64,000 nucleotides of DNA from an uncultured Dehalococcoidia bacterium (GCA_951812535.1 CATOSK010000006.1:558001-622000), one strand, 5' to 3'. Shown: positions 39,972 to 48,555, counted from the first letter of the stretch. The notes: a model not told the origin generated them from the letters alone. Made by a program: numbers and translations.

Positions 39972-40760
39972 CTAGCCGGGTTTGTGGGCGACTACCTTTA
40001 CTGAGGCCACGTTGAGGGGAATGCCGTCTTCGTCGAAGCGGATGCCTTCTTCGGTGGTCTCTATGTTGACGAATCCGGCGCGCTCGAGGCGGGCCAGATA
40101 GACGTCCCGGAACTCGGCGCCGCCGACGCAGGAGGTCCAGGCCTCGGCGTCGGTGCGGGCCGGGCCCTCCTCGGTGAGGGCCATCATGTCTGAGATGTGG
40201 ATGCGGCCGCCGGGGCTGAGGACCCGGAAGGACTCGCTGAAGACGGCGTCCTTGTCCGGGGACAGGCAGACGACGCAGTTGGATATGACCACGTCCACAT
40301 GGGCGTCGGGCAGCGGTATGTTTTCCATCTCACCCTGGATGAACTCGACGTTGGTAACGCCGACGCCGGCCTGGTTGCGGCGGGCAAGGTCCAGCATGTC
40401 GGGGGTCATGTCCAGGCCGATAACGTGTCCGCTGTCTCCCACCTGCTGGGCGGCCAGGAAGCAGTCGATGCCGCCGCCGGATCCCAGGTCCAGGACTCGT
40501 TCGCCGGCGCTCAGGCCGGCCAGGGCCGTCGGATTGCCGCAGCCGGCGGAAGCGGCAACCGCGGCGGCCGGCAGTCCGTCGATCTGCCCCTGGTTGTAGA
40601 GGCGGAGGGCCCGGTCGAGGTCGGCGGGGCCGCAGCATCCGGCGTCGCCGGACTCGGTTCCCGGAGCGGCCTGGACCTCGGTGAGTTGGATCACGCTCCG
40701 GGCGCGGGCCCCGTAACGGCCGCGGACAACTTCCTTGATTTCTTCGTGGTTGGTGGCCAT
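39972..40760 (-). CDS. arsM: Arsenite S-adenosylmethionine methyltransferase
   Basis: 262 residues from the second ATG (40760), since GGAGG abuts the first ATG but lies 6 bases before this one. SAM-binding GERVLDLGSGGGIDCFLAA, the GCGNP segment, VGLDMTPDML-type helix, and Cys residues in DAGCCG, SNCVVCLSPDK and WTSCVGG place it in ArsM, which methylates As(III). It stands alone, transcribed toward the HEPN-like gene. No arsR or arsenite transporter is near. Confidence 0.9.
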   Translation of the reverse strand: MATNHEEIKEVVRGRYGARARSVIQLTEVQAAPGTESGDAGCCGPADLDRALRLYNQGQIDGLPAAAVAASAGCGNPTALAGLSAGERVLDLGSGGGIDCFLAAQQVGDSGHVIGLDMTPDMLDLARRNQAGVGVTNVEFIQGEMENIPLPDAHVDVVISNCVVCLSPDKDAVFSESFRVLSPGGRIHISDMMALTEEGPARTDAEAWTSCVGGAEFRDVYLARLERAGFVNIETTEEGIRFDEDGIPLNVASVKVVAHKPG

Positions 40761-40836
40761 GTTCATCCTCCGTTCTGAGGGTCGCCGCTTTCGGGCGCGA
40801 ATTTAGATAACTTGTCTAAGAGGGTGTGTGAGAATC

Positions 40837-41165
40837 GAGTTCTCACCCCCATCCTAACCTTCCCCCGTCAAGGAGGAAGGGACTAAGAAACTATCTCAAA
40901 ACGTACACTCCGAAACCAGAAACCCGCGAAAGGGGAACGACCGGGGTCTGGATTCCCGCCTGCGCGGGAATGACGGGAGGGAACGTGGGGATCCCCGGCT
41001 ACGCTCACTTGTTTTGAGATAGTTGCTAAGTTGATGGTAACTCAGTCGTAGCGACTTGGTTCAGCGGATTTCTCACCCCCATCCTAACCTTCCCCCGTCA
41101 AGGGGGAAGGAACTGAGTTGACGGTAATTCAGTCGTAGCGACTAGGTTAAGCAGATTTCTCACAC
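40837..41165. repeat. Cluster of an 84-bp degenerate intergenic repeat
   Basis: TTCTCACCCCCATCCTAACC with TTCCCCCGTCAAG and GGGGGAAGG recurs at 40838 and 41070, and AGTCGTAGCGACT recurs at 41044 and 41131; the units are spaced 84 bp. A first copy is split by the 138-bp MITE at 40888-41025. The GGTTCAGC/AGTCGTAGCGAC pieces also occur at about 6390-6430. The whole gap between arsM and the next gene (40761-41192) holds no gene besides this. Confidence 0.8.
40888..41025. mobile_element. 138-bp MITE with terminal inverted repeats and 5-bp target duplication
   Basis: Left end AAACTATCTCAAAAC (40888-40902) and right end GTTTTGAGATAGTTG (41011-41025) are inverted with one mismatch at the outermost base. 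CTAAG flanks both sides (40883-40887 and 41026-41030). Removing the element and one CTAAG restores the 84-bp repeat unit. Inside is a REP-like hairpin (GTCTGGATTCCCG ... CGGGAATGACGGG). No coding capacity, so mobility needs a transposase elsewhere. Confidence 0.85.
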
Positions 41166-41192
41166 CTTCTAAGGCCCCCTGGGCGGCGCGGG

Positions 41193-41954
41193 TCAGTCCA
41201 GCTTGAAGCGCTTGAAGGATTCGGCGTACTTCATGCCGACCTTCTCGCCGGTGCTGGAGCGCCAGCGGCGCATGTGGTAGTCGGCTTCCTCTTCGGTCAC
41301 CTGGCTGCGGTGCTCCTTGAGGGCGGCGATGGACTGGTCGATGTAATCCGTGACGTCGACGTACTGGTCGGCGTCGTCGGGTTCCATGATCCAGACTTCC
41401 CTGACCTTGTGAGGCTCCAGTCCTTCCTCCAGAAGCTCGGGGAAGGTCAGGTGGTCGCGGGCGGAGGGGAAGACGGCGGAGAGGGCGGCTTCACCGGAGG
41501 CGAGGTGGTCGGGGTGGCCCAGGTAGCCGTTGCCGGAAAGCTGGCGGGTGGGCCCCATGCAGATAAGCACGTCGGGGCGGAAGCGGCGTATCTCCCGGGT
41601 AAGGTCCCGCCGCAGGGCCAGGGACGGTTCCAGCATGGCGTCCTCGTAGTCGAGGAAGACCACGTCAGCCAACCCGAGCACCTTGCCGGCGTTGAGCTGC
41701 TCCTCGCGGCGCAGCTTCACCAGCTCGGGGCCGGTCAGCTCGCGGTTGTCGCTGCCCTTGCTGCCGTCGGTGCAGAGGACGTACACGACCTCCCAGCCCT
41801 CGGCGCACCACTTGGCGACGGTGCCGGAGCATCCCCACTCGGCGTCGTCGGCGTGGGCCACGACGACCATGCCGCGACTTGTGTCACCCTTCCGGGGACG
41901 CTCGGCGTTGTTTCCCTCGCGGGGCCCCGCTGGGGCTGGTTCCTGGCCGGCCAT
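41193..41954 (-). CDS. PIG-L/LmbE family deacetylase-like protein
   Basis: 253 residues. VVVAHADDAEWGCSGTVAKW is the zinc-binding N-terminal motif (HPDD in most relatives, HADD here), and GHPDHLASGEAALSAVF supplies the later His ligands. The family hydrolyses N-acetyl groups from glucosamine conjugates such as mycothiol or bacillithiol precursors, and sugar-natural-product intermediates. AGGAGG precedes the ATG by 10 bases. A Gln/Pro-rich 25-residue N-terminal extension is unassigned. Substrate unknown. Confidence 0.85.
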   Translation of the reverse strand: MAGQEPAPAGPREGNNAERPRKGDTSRGMVVVAHADDAEWGCSGTVAKWCAEGWEVVYVLCTDGSKGSDNRELTGPELVKLRREEQLNAGKVLGLADVVFLDYEDAMLEPSLALRRDLTREIRRFRPDVLICMGPTRQLSGNGYLGHPDHLASGEAALSAVFPSARDHLTFPELLEEGLEPHKVREVWIMEPDDADQYVDVTDYIDQSIAALKEHRSQVTEEEADYHMRRWRSSTGEKVGMKYAESFKRFKLD

Positions 41955-42371
41955 TGACCCGTTCCTCCTGGCAAGGGGTAGTCCGGTGCGCTAACCGGCG
42001 GGATTCGGCGCTTTAAGCGGAGCCGCCGGGAGCACGGGACACAGTTTAGCACAGGAGGAAGGAATCGCCGGAAGATGTCCTATTTAGTCCCATTAGCGTT
42101 TGCCGCGGCTGTGGGATGGGAATTAAAAAACTGTCGCATTTTGATGCATTTTGTTGCTTTTCCAGCGTGGCCAGGGGGCTGGCGTTGGCAAGCGAACGCT
42201 ACATTTCAGGCGCACTTCCATGGTAAGGGGCCAAATGGGGGAGCCGCAAGGGAGAGAGCGTCATTAATTCCGCGCGGGCCTGCTTCCGCACAAGCGGATA
42301 TGAGGGAAATGGCGGCCGGCACATGGTCAGGCGGGGAGGCAAGGGCACTCTGGTATATTGGGAGTATGCCA
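41955..42371. other. Intergenic region with phased repeat array
   Basis: About 410 bases with no trustworthy gene. It includes the 10-bp-period array at 42132-42161 and a modest TATATT box just before the hotdog gene. Confidence 0.5.
42132..42161. repeat. Three phased 10-bp repeats (TGTCGCATTT type)
   Basis: Units at 42132, 42142 and 42152 read TGTCGCATTT, TGATGCATTT and TGTTGCTTTT. The first matches the reverse complement unit at 15029-15058 in nine of ten bases. Confidence 0.72.
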
Positions 42372-42806
42372 ATGCTGTGGGCCAGGACGGTGACCTTCGA
42401 CTCGGTTTCCCCGGGGGACCGGCTGCCCATCGTCATCAAGTGGGAGACGGAGGAGGCGATCCGCCGCTCCAACGCGGCGGATGACGGGGCGGAGGAGGCC
42501 GATGATGGGCTGGAGGAGGGGGAGGAGTTCCTGAATCCCGAGGTGATCAGGCGGTACGCGGAGGAGCTGCTGCTGCGGGCGTTCCCGCCGGAGAGCGTGG
42601 AGGACCCAGCGCGGCGGCTGGAGCTGGAAGTGACGGGAAATGTCGCCTCGACGGATACGGTGAGCCTGTCCGGGTTCGTGGCGGGGAAGCGGGAGGAGGA
42701 TGGGCGCGGGATGGTGGAGTGCGAGCTGGTGGTGGAGAAGCAGGGGGCCGACCTGGCGGTGGAGGTGATTGGGACGGGGGTGGCGGTGGTGCCGATGCGG
42801 GTTTAG
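42372..42806 (+). CDS. MaoC/hotdog-like small protein
   Basis: 144 residues from ATG 42372, 7 bases after GGGAG; ATG 42366 is too near that site. TVTFDSVSPGDRLPIVIKWETEEAIRRS at the start and SLSGFVAGKREEDGRGMVECELVVEKQGAD-like beta strands at the end (key parts FDSVSPGDRLP, GMVECELVV) fit an acyl dehydratase (MaoC) hotdog fold. The long acidic insertion DDGAEEADDGLEEGEEF is unusual. Catalytic Asp/His of MaoC cannot be located with confidence, so activity is open. Confidence 0.65.
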   Translation: MLWARTVTFDSVSPGDRLPIVIKWETEEAIRRSNAADDGAEEADDGLEEGEEFLNPEVIRRYAEELLLRAFPPESVEDPARRLELEVTGNVASTDTVSLSGFVAGKREEDGRGMVECELVVEKQGADLAVEVIGTGVAVVPMRV

Positions 42807-42835
42807 GAAGCCTCTGTGAAATGATCGCCGGCACC

Positions 42836-42896
42836 CCCATTCTCACCCCCGCCTACGCGGGGGCAGGGTCTTCCCCATCAAGGGGGAAGGGACTTT
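42836..42896. repeat. REP-like palindromic repeat
   Basis: CACCCCCGCCTACGCGGGGG with a following TCTTCCCC/GGGGGAAG pair belongs to the same family as 838-905, the 84-bp cluster at 40837-41165 and 59238-59305. It abuts the 177-bp repeat that follows. Confidence 0.6.
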
Positions 42897-42900
42897 TGAG

Positions 42901-43077
42901 CAGGGCAATCGCATTTGGGGTCTCGAAGACCCGTTGACGTTCACGGTACAGCCGCCCATTGGATAAAGTGAGGGATGGATAGTCACTCACTTACTCAAAG
43001 CAATAGTTGTTAATAGGGTATATAGGCATCAACCTGCGGCACCAACATGTGGGTGTTTTTCAAATGCGATAGCCCTG
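42901..43077. mobile_element. 177-bp MITE-like element with 17-bp terminal inverted repeats
   Basis: CAGGGCAATCGCATTTG (42901-42917) and CAAATGCGATAGCCCTG (43061-43077) are inverted with one mismatch. A diverged copy of nearly the same length is at 56472-56646 (shared TCTCGAAGAC, TGACGTTCA, AGCCGCCCA, GGATAAAGTGA and GGATAGTCAC blocks). No target duplication is clear. Its middle can form AAGTGAG/CTCACTT. No coding capacity. Confidence 0.78.
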
Positions 43078-43143
43078 GGATCCGCACCGGATATAGATCT
43101 GTTGGGACAAGCCGCCGTCGTATAATGGTTGAGAGGTGACGCA

Positions 43144-43887
43144 ATGAGAATGACAAGATTTGCAGTTCCAATAGCGATTGTAGGGGCGCTAATCGTCCTG
43201 GGCGGGGTGACTGCGGGACTGATTTGGGCCAGGGACCAGGCCCCACCCGCTGCGCCGCCGCAATCTACGGCAGCGGCGGATATTGCAGTCGTGCCGGAAT
43301 CGCCAAAGCAACCCTCGAATGACTTGAGCGGGAGTGGACAGGCTGCGCTGCAACCGGTCCCAGCCGTTCCGACAAGCGGCGTCGACAAGCCCCAGGACGG
43401 TGTGCTTGGGAAGGGGACCGGGAATGGTGTAATCCAGGAGCAGGCCCAGCAAGGGCAAACCTCCAACCTGGGGTCACGGTATGCACCAGGAAACGGGCCG
43501 GTGGACAAGTCCCCAGCCGCCAAGGCGGGCGGCGATGAAAACCAGGTTCTGCACATCCCGAAAAAGACCCAGATGAAGTACCCCAAGCTGGGCTCCAGCC
43601 TCAACCAACTGGCGACCCGGGTTGAAAAGGGAGAAGCAACCGCCGAGGAAGCCGCCGGGGAAACACCGATGCACCGGGAGGAATCGGTGGCGGTGACCAT
43701 TTATCTGTCCGGGAATGTGGACGATGTGGTTGCTTTCCTGGAAGGGAACGGCGGGGACCCGCGCAACGTGGGGGAGGACTACATAGAAGCCTATGTGCCG
43801 GTGAGCGTGCTGGGGCCGGTGTCGGAACAGCCCGGGGTACTGCGGGTGCGGGCCATCGCGCCGCCGGAGCCGGGCAACTCTCGCTAG
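43144..43887 (+). CDS. Membrane-anchored protein with a stand-alone subtilase-propeptide-like domain
   Basis: 247 residues from ATG 43144 (GAGAGG upstream). A signal/anchor helix (FAVPIAIVGALIVLGG at about 5-28) is followed by a Pro/Gln/Ala-rich spacer and a C-terminal domain (about 145-240): LKYPKLG-like start, VAVTIYLSGNVDDVVAFLEGNGGDPRN, YIEAYVPVSVLGPVSEQPGVLRVR. That domain is closely similar to residues about 33-140 of the subtilase at 44410, where it stands before the catalytic domain. It may be a separate inhibitor or chaperone of the neighbouring protease. Cell-surface location expected. Confidence 0.8.
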   Translation: MRMTRFAVPIAIVGALIVLGGVTAGLIWARDQAPPAAPPQSTAAADIAVVPESPKQPSNDLSGSGQAALQPVPAVPTSGVDKPQDGVLGKGTGNGVIQEQAQQGQTSNLGSRYAPGNGPVDKSPAAKAGGDENQVLHIPKKTQMKYPKLGSSLNQLATRVEKGEATAEEAAGETPMHREESVAVTIYLSGNVDDVVAFLEGNGGDPRNVGEDYIEAYVPVSVLGPVSEQPGVLRVRAIAPPEPGNSR

Positions 43888-43906
43888 TATTACAGCGGCG
43901 GATTCA

Positions 43907-43972
43907 CTTAATCGGCACTTCAACCCTTCGCGAGAGTCGAATTTGGCTTTGTCCAGTTGAAGGCAGGTTGCC
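43907..43972 (+). repeat. Intergenic repeat, copy A (paired with 44221-44290)
   Basis: TCACTTAATCGGCACTTC, then AGTCGAATTTGGC, closely match the second copy. It lies just after the propeptide-like gene; the rest of 43888-44220 has nothing that I can support. Confidence 0.75.
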
Positions 43973-44220
43973 TTCATTGGGTCACTCATGCCCCGGCTCC
44001 CCGGTTCTCAGCGGCAGGATTGGGCGCGACCCGGGGCAATTGTGCTGGAGGCTCCGGTAAGTTACGAGAAGTCATGGCAAACAAGCCCAGCGATTACAGT
44101 AGGGTTATGCGCAGCGTAGTATACTAACCGGGCATTACGCCAGTAACGGGAGTGATCCGCTCGCCTTCGCGGCCGCGCTGGTCGTCAGTGCGCTGCTGCC
44201 GACGTAGCCCCAACACTAGA

Positions 44221-44290
44221 GCAGCAGAGTCACTGAATCGGCACTTCCAACCCCGTGCGAGGGTCGAATTTGGCACTGTCCCATTAAAGG
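44221..44290 (+). repeat. Intergenic repeat, copy B
   Basis: TCACTGAATCGGCACTTC and GGTCGAATTTGGC repeat copy A at 43907-43972 with about one difference in five. Both copies lie between the two genes that share a propeptide-like domain, as if a larger unit was duplicated. The remaining 120 bases before the subtilase are unassigned. Confidence 0.75.
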
Positions 44291-44409
44291 CGGTCCCGCC
44301 GAGTCGTATCTGGTTGTTGGTATGCCCAAGGTCGCTCGACGGTTCAGGGCTTCATGTGCGGCTGTAGTGCCAGAGCACATACTCCGACATTTGTGCTTAT
44401 GGAGTGGAT

Positions 44410-47400
44410 ATGCCGTTGTTCCGTGTGGTGACAATCGCTGCGTTAATCATCCTGACCCTGAATCTGGCGAATGGCGCCCATGCCCGCGCCGACGGCGGCG
44501 ATGACCAGGCCCTGCCCATCCCGGAAAAGCGGGAATTGAAGTACCCCAACCTGAGCTCCAACCTCAACCACCTGGCCGATGGTTACGCCTCCGGCCGGAT
44601 GTCCCAGCAGGAGGCTGCGGGCGAGGCGCCGGTGCATTCCGGCCGGTCGGTGGCCGTTACCATCTACCTGGACGGCCACGTTTCCGACGTGGTGGCTTTC
44701 CTGAAAGACAACGGTGGCGATCCCCGCAACGTGGGCAGCGATTACATTGAGGCCTATGTGCCGGTGGGCCTTTTGGGGGAACTTTCCGAGCAGCCTGGCG
44801 TTACCCGGGTCTGGGAAATCATCCCGCCCCAGCCTGCCTACGGCAATGTCACCAGCCAGGCCGTGAGCCTACACCAGGCCGGCCCCTGGCAAAGTGCCGG
44901 CTTCCGGGGCCAGGGCGTGAAGGTAGGGGTAATTGACGTGGGCTTTACCGGCTACTCCTCCCTGATGGGCGTGGAGCTGCCGGCCAACGTGGTGGCCCGG
45001 TGCTATACCGATGTGGGCGTGTTTACCAGCAACCTCGCCGACTGTGAAGCGGAGGAGGAGCCGCCGGCCAGCACCCCCGCCCAGTGCCGGGACTACGTTG
45101 CGGGACTCTATGAGGGGGGCGAGCCCCACGGTACGGCGGTAGCTGAGGCGGTGATTGACATCGCCCCGGAGGCAACCATCTACATCGCCCAGCCCCAGAC
45201 CCGGGGAGACCTGCAGGAAACCGCCGCGTGGATGGCCGACGAGGGTGTCACCGTCATCAACTACTCGGTGGGTTGGGGTTTTGACGGTCCCGGCGATGGC
45301 ACTTCTCCATTGAGTGTCAGCCCCCTCAACACGGTGGACCAGGCCGTGGCGCGGGGCATAACCTGGGCAAATGCGGCGGGCAATTCGGCGGGAGACACCT
45401 GGCTGGGCAGCTACTCAGACTCCAATGGTGATCGCGTAATAAGCTTCGACAACTCCACTGCCGAAGTAAACCCCCTCGTTCTCCTGGAGTGCCGGAGTTA
45501 TGCGTTCCAGCTGCGCTGGGAAGACAGTTGGGGCGGTGCTGCCACCGACCTGGACATTTACTTGTGGGACAAGAGCACCGGCAGTGTTTTGGACATCCCT
45601 CCCGGGTGGGGGTATGTCGGCAGCATAGTGGAACAATCGGGAGCAAGCGACGATGTTCCCTTTGAGTACTTCTTCCTTAGGTCTCCAATTGCCAGCGAAG
45701 ATGTGGGCGTCATCATAGTCCACGAGAGCGGGCCCGTACCCGACTGGATTCAATTGGAGCTCCGCTCCGGTCCTGGTGGACTTGGGTATTCCAACGCCGG
45801 CAGCATAACCAACCCTGCCGAAAGCGCCAACACCGGCATGTTGGCGGTGGGGGCGGCGCCCTACTACGACACCAATAACGTTGAGTATTTCAGCAGCCAG
45901 GGCCCCACCCCCGACGGCCGAATCAAGCCCGATATCGTGGGGGTTGACTGCGCGGCCTCCGTCTCCTACGAACTTTACATCCGAAGTAGCGATGGCCGGG
46001 CTTGCTGGTTCCCAGGAACCAGCAAGGCGTCGCCTCATGTGGCGGGGATGGCGGCGTTGGTGCGGCAGCGGTTTCCCGATTTCTCCCCGGAGGAGGTCGC
46101 CGGCTATCTGAAAGACAACTCGGCAGAGCGGGGAGACCCCGGCGCCGACAACACCTGGGGGCACGGGTTCGCGGTGCTGCCAACGATTGTTTTCTCCGAC
46201 CTGAACTGGGGTAGCGCCCAACTCCAGAATCACATCGCCCGGTACATTGTCGAGAATGGCTACGGCCACGTCACCGGCCTGGCACCCTCATCGCCATTGT
46301 TCCAGGGGCTTCGCGACGGTGACAGCCATGTTGCAATGGAAGTCTGGCTTCCCCAGCAAATCGAAGCTTGGGAAGCGGCCCTGGCAGCGGGAGAAGTCCT
46401 GTCCCCGGGCGCCAGCCTGGGAACCGACTGGCAATCGGCCTTTGTCATTCCGGCCTATCTACAAGAGCAGTATCCGGACCTGGATAGTGTGGAAGACCTG
46501 AAGGAACAGCAGTACCAGGCACTGTTCGCCACCGCCGAAACCGGCGGCAAGGCGCGCCTGGTTTCCTGCGTCATAGGCTGGAATTGCGAGGAAACCAACT
46601 CCGAGCAAATTGAGGGCTACGGCCTGAGCGACCACGTTGACATCTTCAATCCCAATAGTGCAACAGCTCTTGACGCCAGCCTCCAAGACGCCTACGAAAA
46701 GCGGGATCCCTGGCTCGGCTACCAGTGGGGCACCAGCAGCCCCGCGCTCTTGCTGGACCTGGTGCGCCTAGAAGAACCCGAGTACAGCGACGAGTGTTGG
46801 GGCACCACCAAGGCTTGTGCCTACCCAGAGTCGGACATCCTGATTGGGGTGAATTCCAGCCTGCCGGAGTGGGCGCCCGAGGTGGTGGAATTCCTGAAAC
46901 AGTGGGACTTCAATGTCGATACCCACCTGCGGAACGTAACCAGATGGCAGGCCGCGAACCCCGACGCTTCGATTGAAGACGCCGCCGTCCACTGGCTAAA
47001 CAACAACGTTGATACCTGGGGAGGCTGGGTTACTGCCGAAGCGGCCACCGATGTTCTGGACGCCCTGGATGCAGGCGCAGATGAAGACGTACTGGTCGCC
47101 CTTTACAACGCCACCGACGGTGACAACTGGACGGACAACACGAACTGGTTGAGCGAGGAGCCGCTGGGTGATTGGCACGGCGTGACGACGGACGGTGGCG
47201 GGCGTGTTACCGGGTTGAACCTCGACCATAACCAGTTGACCGGCACAATCCTGCCGGAACTGGGCAACCTATCCAACTTGACGAGCCTGTACCTCGGAGA
47301 CAATCAGTTGAGTGGGACAATACCGACGCAACTGGGCAATCTCACCAACCTGAAGGAACTGAGCTTGACACGGAACCAGTTGAGCGGGGAGATACCGGCA

Positions 47401-48555
47401 GAGTTAGCTACCCTGACCAGCCTGGAGATACTGGCTCTGGGCGGGAACCAGTTGGGCGGACCTATTCCGACCTGGCTGGGCAGTCTTGTCAACCTGGAAG
47501 AACTGTACCTGTGGGGGAATGGGCTGAGTGGCCCGATACCTTCCGAACTGGGCGGCCTCGTCAACCTGACAATCCTGGAACTCGGAGACAATCAGTTGAG
47601 TGGGACAATACCGACGCAACTGGGCAATCTCACCAACCTTAAGGGACTGTCCTTGACGCGGAGCCAGTTGACCGGGGAGATACCGCCCGAGTTGGCCCGC
47701 CTCACCGGCTTGACGGTACTGGCACTTGGCGAGAACCAGTTGAGTGGAACTATTCCGACCTGGCTGGGCACCCTTGTCAACCTGGAAGAACTCTACCTAT
47801 GGGGGAATGGGCTGACCGGGGAGATTCCGGTGGAGTTGGGTCAGCTTGCTAATTTGGCGATATTGGAACTTGGCAGGAACCAGTTGAGTGGGGAGATACC
47901 GGCGGAGTTGGGGAGTCTCGCCAGCTTGGAAGGGCTGTCGCTTCATAACAACCAGTTGATTGGAGAGATACCGGCGGAATTGGTCGGCCTCGCCAGCCTG
48001 GAAGGACTGTACCTTGGAGACAACCTGCTGAGCGGGGAGATACCGGCGGAATTGGGGAGTCTAGCCAACCTGGAACAGTTGCAGCTCCAAAACAACCAGT
48101 TGACTGGAGAGATACCGGCGGAATTGGGCGGCCTCGCCAGCCTGGAAGTACTGGACTTGTGGAGAAATGAGCTGACTGGGGAGATACCGGCGGAGTTGGG
48201 CCGTTTGACGAATCTGACGGTGCTGTTTTTGGCGGAGAACCAACTAACCGGGGAGATACCGGCGGAATTGGGCCGTTTGACGAATCTGACGGTGCTGTAT
48301 TTGGCTGGGAACCAGCTGACCGGGTGCATTCCGTACGGTTGGCAAGATGTGAATGACAACGATCTTGCCCAGCTTGGGTTGTCCTTCTGCGACCCCGGGG
48401 ATCCTCTAATTGCCCGGTACGACACGAACCGCAATGGCGTGATTGACAGGAGCGAGGTCATAGCGGCTATCAACGACTATCTCTTCGGCGAGGGAGAGCA
48501 GACAATCAGCAGGAGCGATGTCATCAGGCTAATCAACCTTTACCTGTTCGGCTGA
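44410..48555 (+). CDS. Secreted subtilisin-like protease with leucine-rich repeats and C-terminal dockerin-like EF-hand domain
   Basis: 1381 residues from ATG 44410 (GGAG upstream). Signal peptide (FRVVTIAALIILTLNLANG), propeptide-like domain to about 145, S8 peptidase domain with D176 (VGVIDVGF), H240 (GEPHGTAVAE) and S538 (GTSKASPHVAG), a long inserted beta domain between His and Ser, an unassigned region about 600-920, then 15 full LRRs of exactly 24 residues (LTGEIPAELGxLxxL type) and a short partial one, ending in YDTNRNGVIDRSEVIAAIN, a dockerin/EF-hand calcium loop. It likely acts outside the cell, with LRRs binding partners and the dockerin-like end anchoring. Plant-type LRRs in a bacterial protease are unusual. 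It follows the propeptide-like gene. Confidence 0.9.
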   Translation: MPLFRVVTIAALIILTLNLANGAHARADGGDDQALPIPEKRELKYPNLSSNLNHLADGYASGRMSQQEAAGEAPVHSGRSVAVTIYLDGHVSDVVAFLKDNGGDPRNVGSDYIEAYVPVGLLGELSEQPGVTRVWEIIPPQPAYGNVTSQAVSLHQAGPWQSAGFRGQGVKVGVIDVGFTGYSSLMGVELPANVVARCYTDVGVFTSNLADCEAEEEPPASTPAQCRDYVAGLYEGGEPHGTAVAEAVIDIAPEATIYIAQPQTRGDLQETAAWMADEGVTVINYSVGWGFDGPGDGTSPLSVSPLNTVDQAVARGITWANAAGNSAGDTWLGSYSDSNGDRVISFDNSTAEVNPLVLLECRSYAFQLRWEDSWGGAATDLDIYLWDKSTGSVLDIPPGWGYVGSIVEQSGASDDVPFEYFFLRSPIASEDVGVIIVHESGPVPDWIQLELRSGPGGLGYSNAGSITNPAESANTGMLAVGAAPYYDTNNVEYFSSQGPTPDGRIKPDIVGVDCAASVSYELYIRSSDGRACWFPGTSKASPHVAGMAALVRQRFPDFSPEEVAGYLKDNSAERGDPGADNTWGHGFAVLPTIVFSDLNWGSAQLQNHIARYIVENGYGHVTGLAPSSPLFQGLRDGDSHVAMEVWLPQQIEAWEAALAAGEVLSPGASLGTDWQSAFVIPAYLQEQYPDLDSVEDLKEQQYQALFATAETGGKARLVSCVIGWNCEETNSEQIEGYGLSDHVDIFNPNSATALDASLQDAYEKRDPWLGYQWGTSSPALLLDLVRLEEPEYSDECWGTTKACAYPESDILIGVNSSLPEWAPEVVEFLKQWDFNVDTHLRNVTRWQAANPDASIEDAAVHWLNNNVDTWGGWVTAEAATDVLDALDAGADEDVLVALYNATDGDNWTDNTNWLSEEPLGDWHGVTTDGGGRVTGLNLDHNQLTGTILPELGNLSNLTSLYLGDNQLSGTIPTQLGNLTNLKELSLTRNQLSGEIPAELATLTSLEILALGGNQLGGPIPTWLGSLVNLEELYLWGNGLSGPIPSELGGLVNLTILELGDNQLSGTIPTQLGNLTNLKGLSLTRSQLTGEIPPELARLTGLTVLALGENQLSGTIPTWLGTLVNLEELYLWGNGLTGEIPVELGQLANLAILELGRNQLSGEIPAELGSLASLEGLSLHNNQLIGEIPAELVGLASLEGLYLGDNLLSGEIPAELGSLANLEQLQLQNNQLTGEIPAELGGLASLEVLDLWRNELTGEIPAELGRLTNLTVLFLAENQLTGEIPAELGRLTNLTVLYLAGNQLTGCIPYGWQDVNDNDLAQLGLSFCDPGDPLIARYDTNRNGVIDRSEVIAAINDYLFGEGEQTISRSDVIRLINLYLFG
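47233..48330 (+). repeat. 72-bp tandem repeats encoding LRRs, with a 288-bp higher-order duplication
   Basis: Fifteen 24-codon units. A 59-bp block at 47293-47351 recurs exactly at 47581-47639, four units (288 bp) later, and units 1-4 resemble units 5-8 more than their neighbours. Confidence 0.85.

Noticed and set aside
47233..48330. Tandem DNA repeats considered as CRISPR
   Set aside because: The 72-bp period has no spacers and encodes LRRs in frame.
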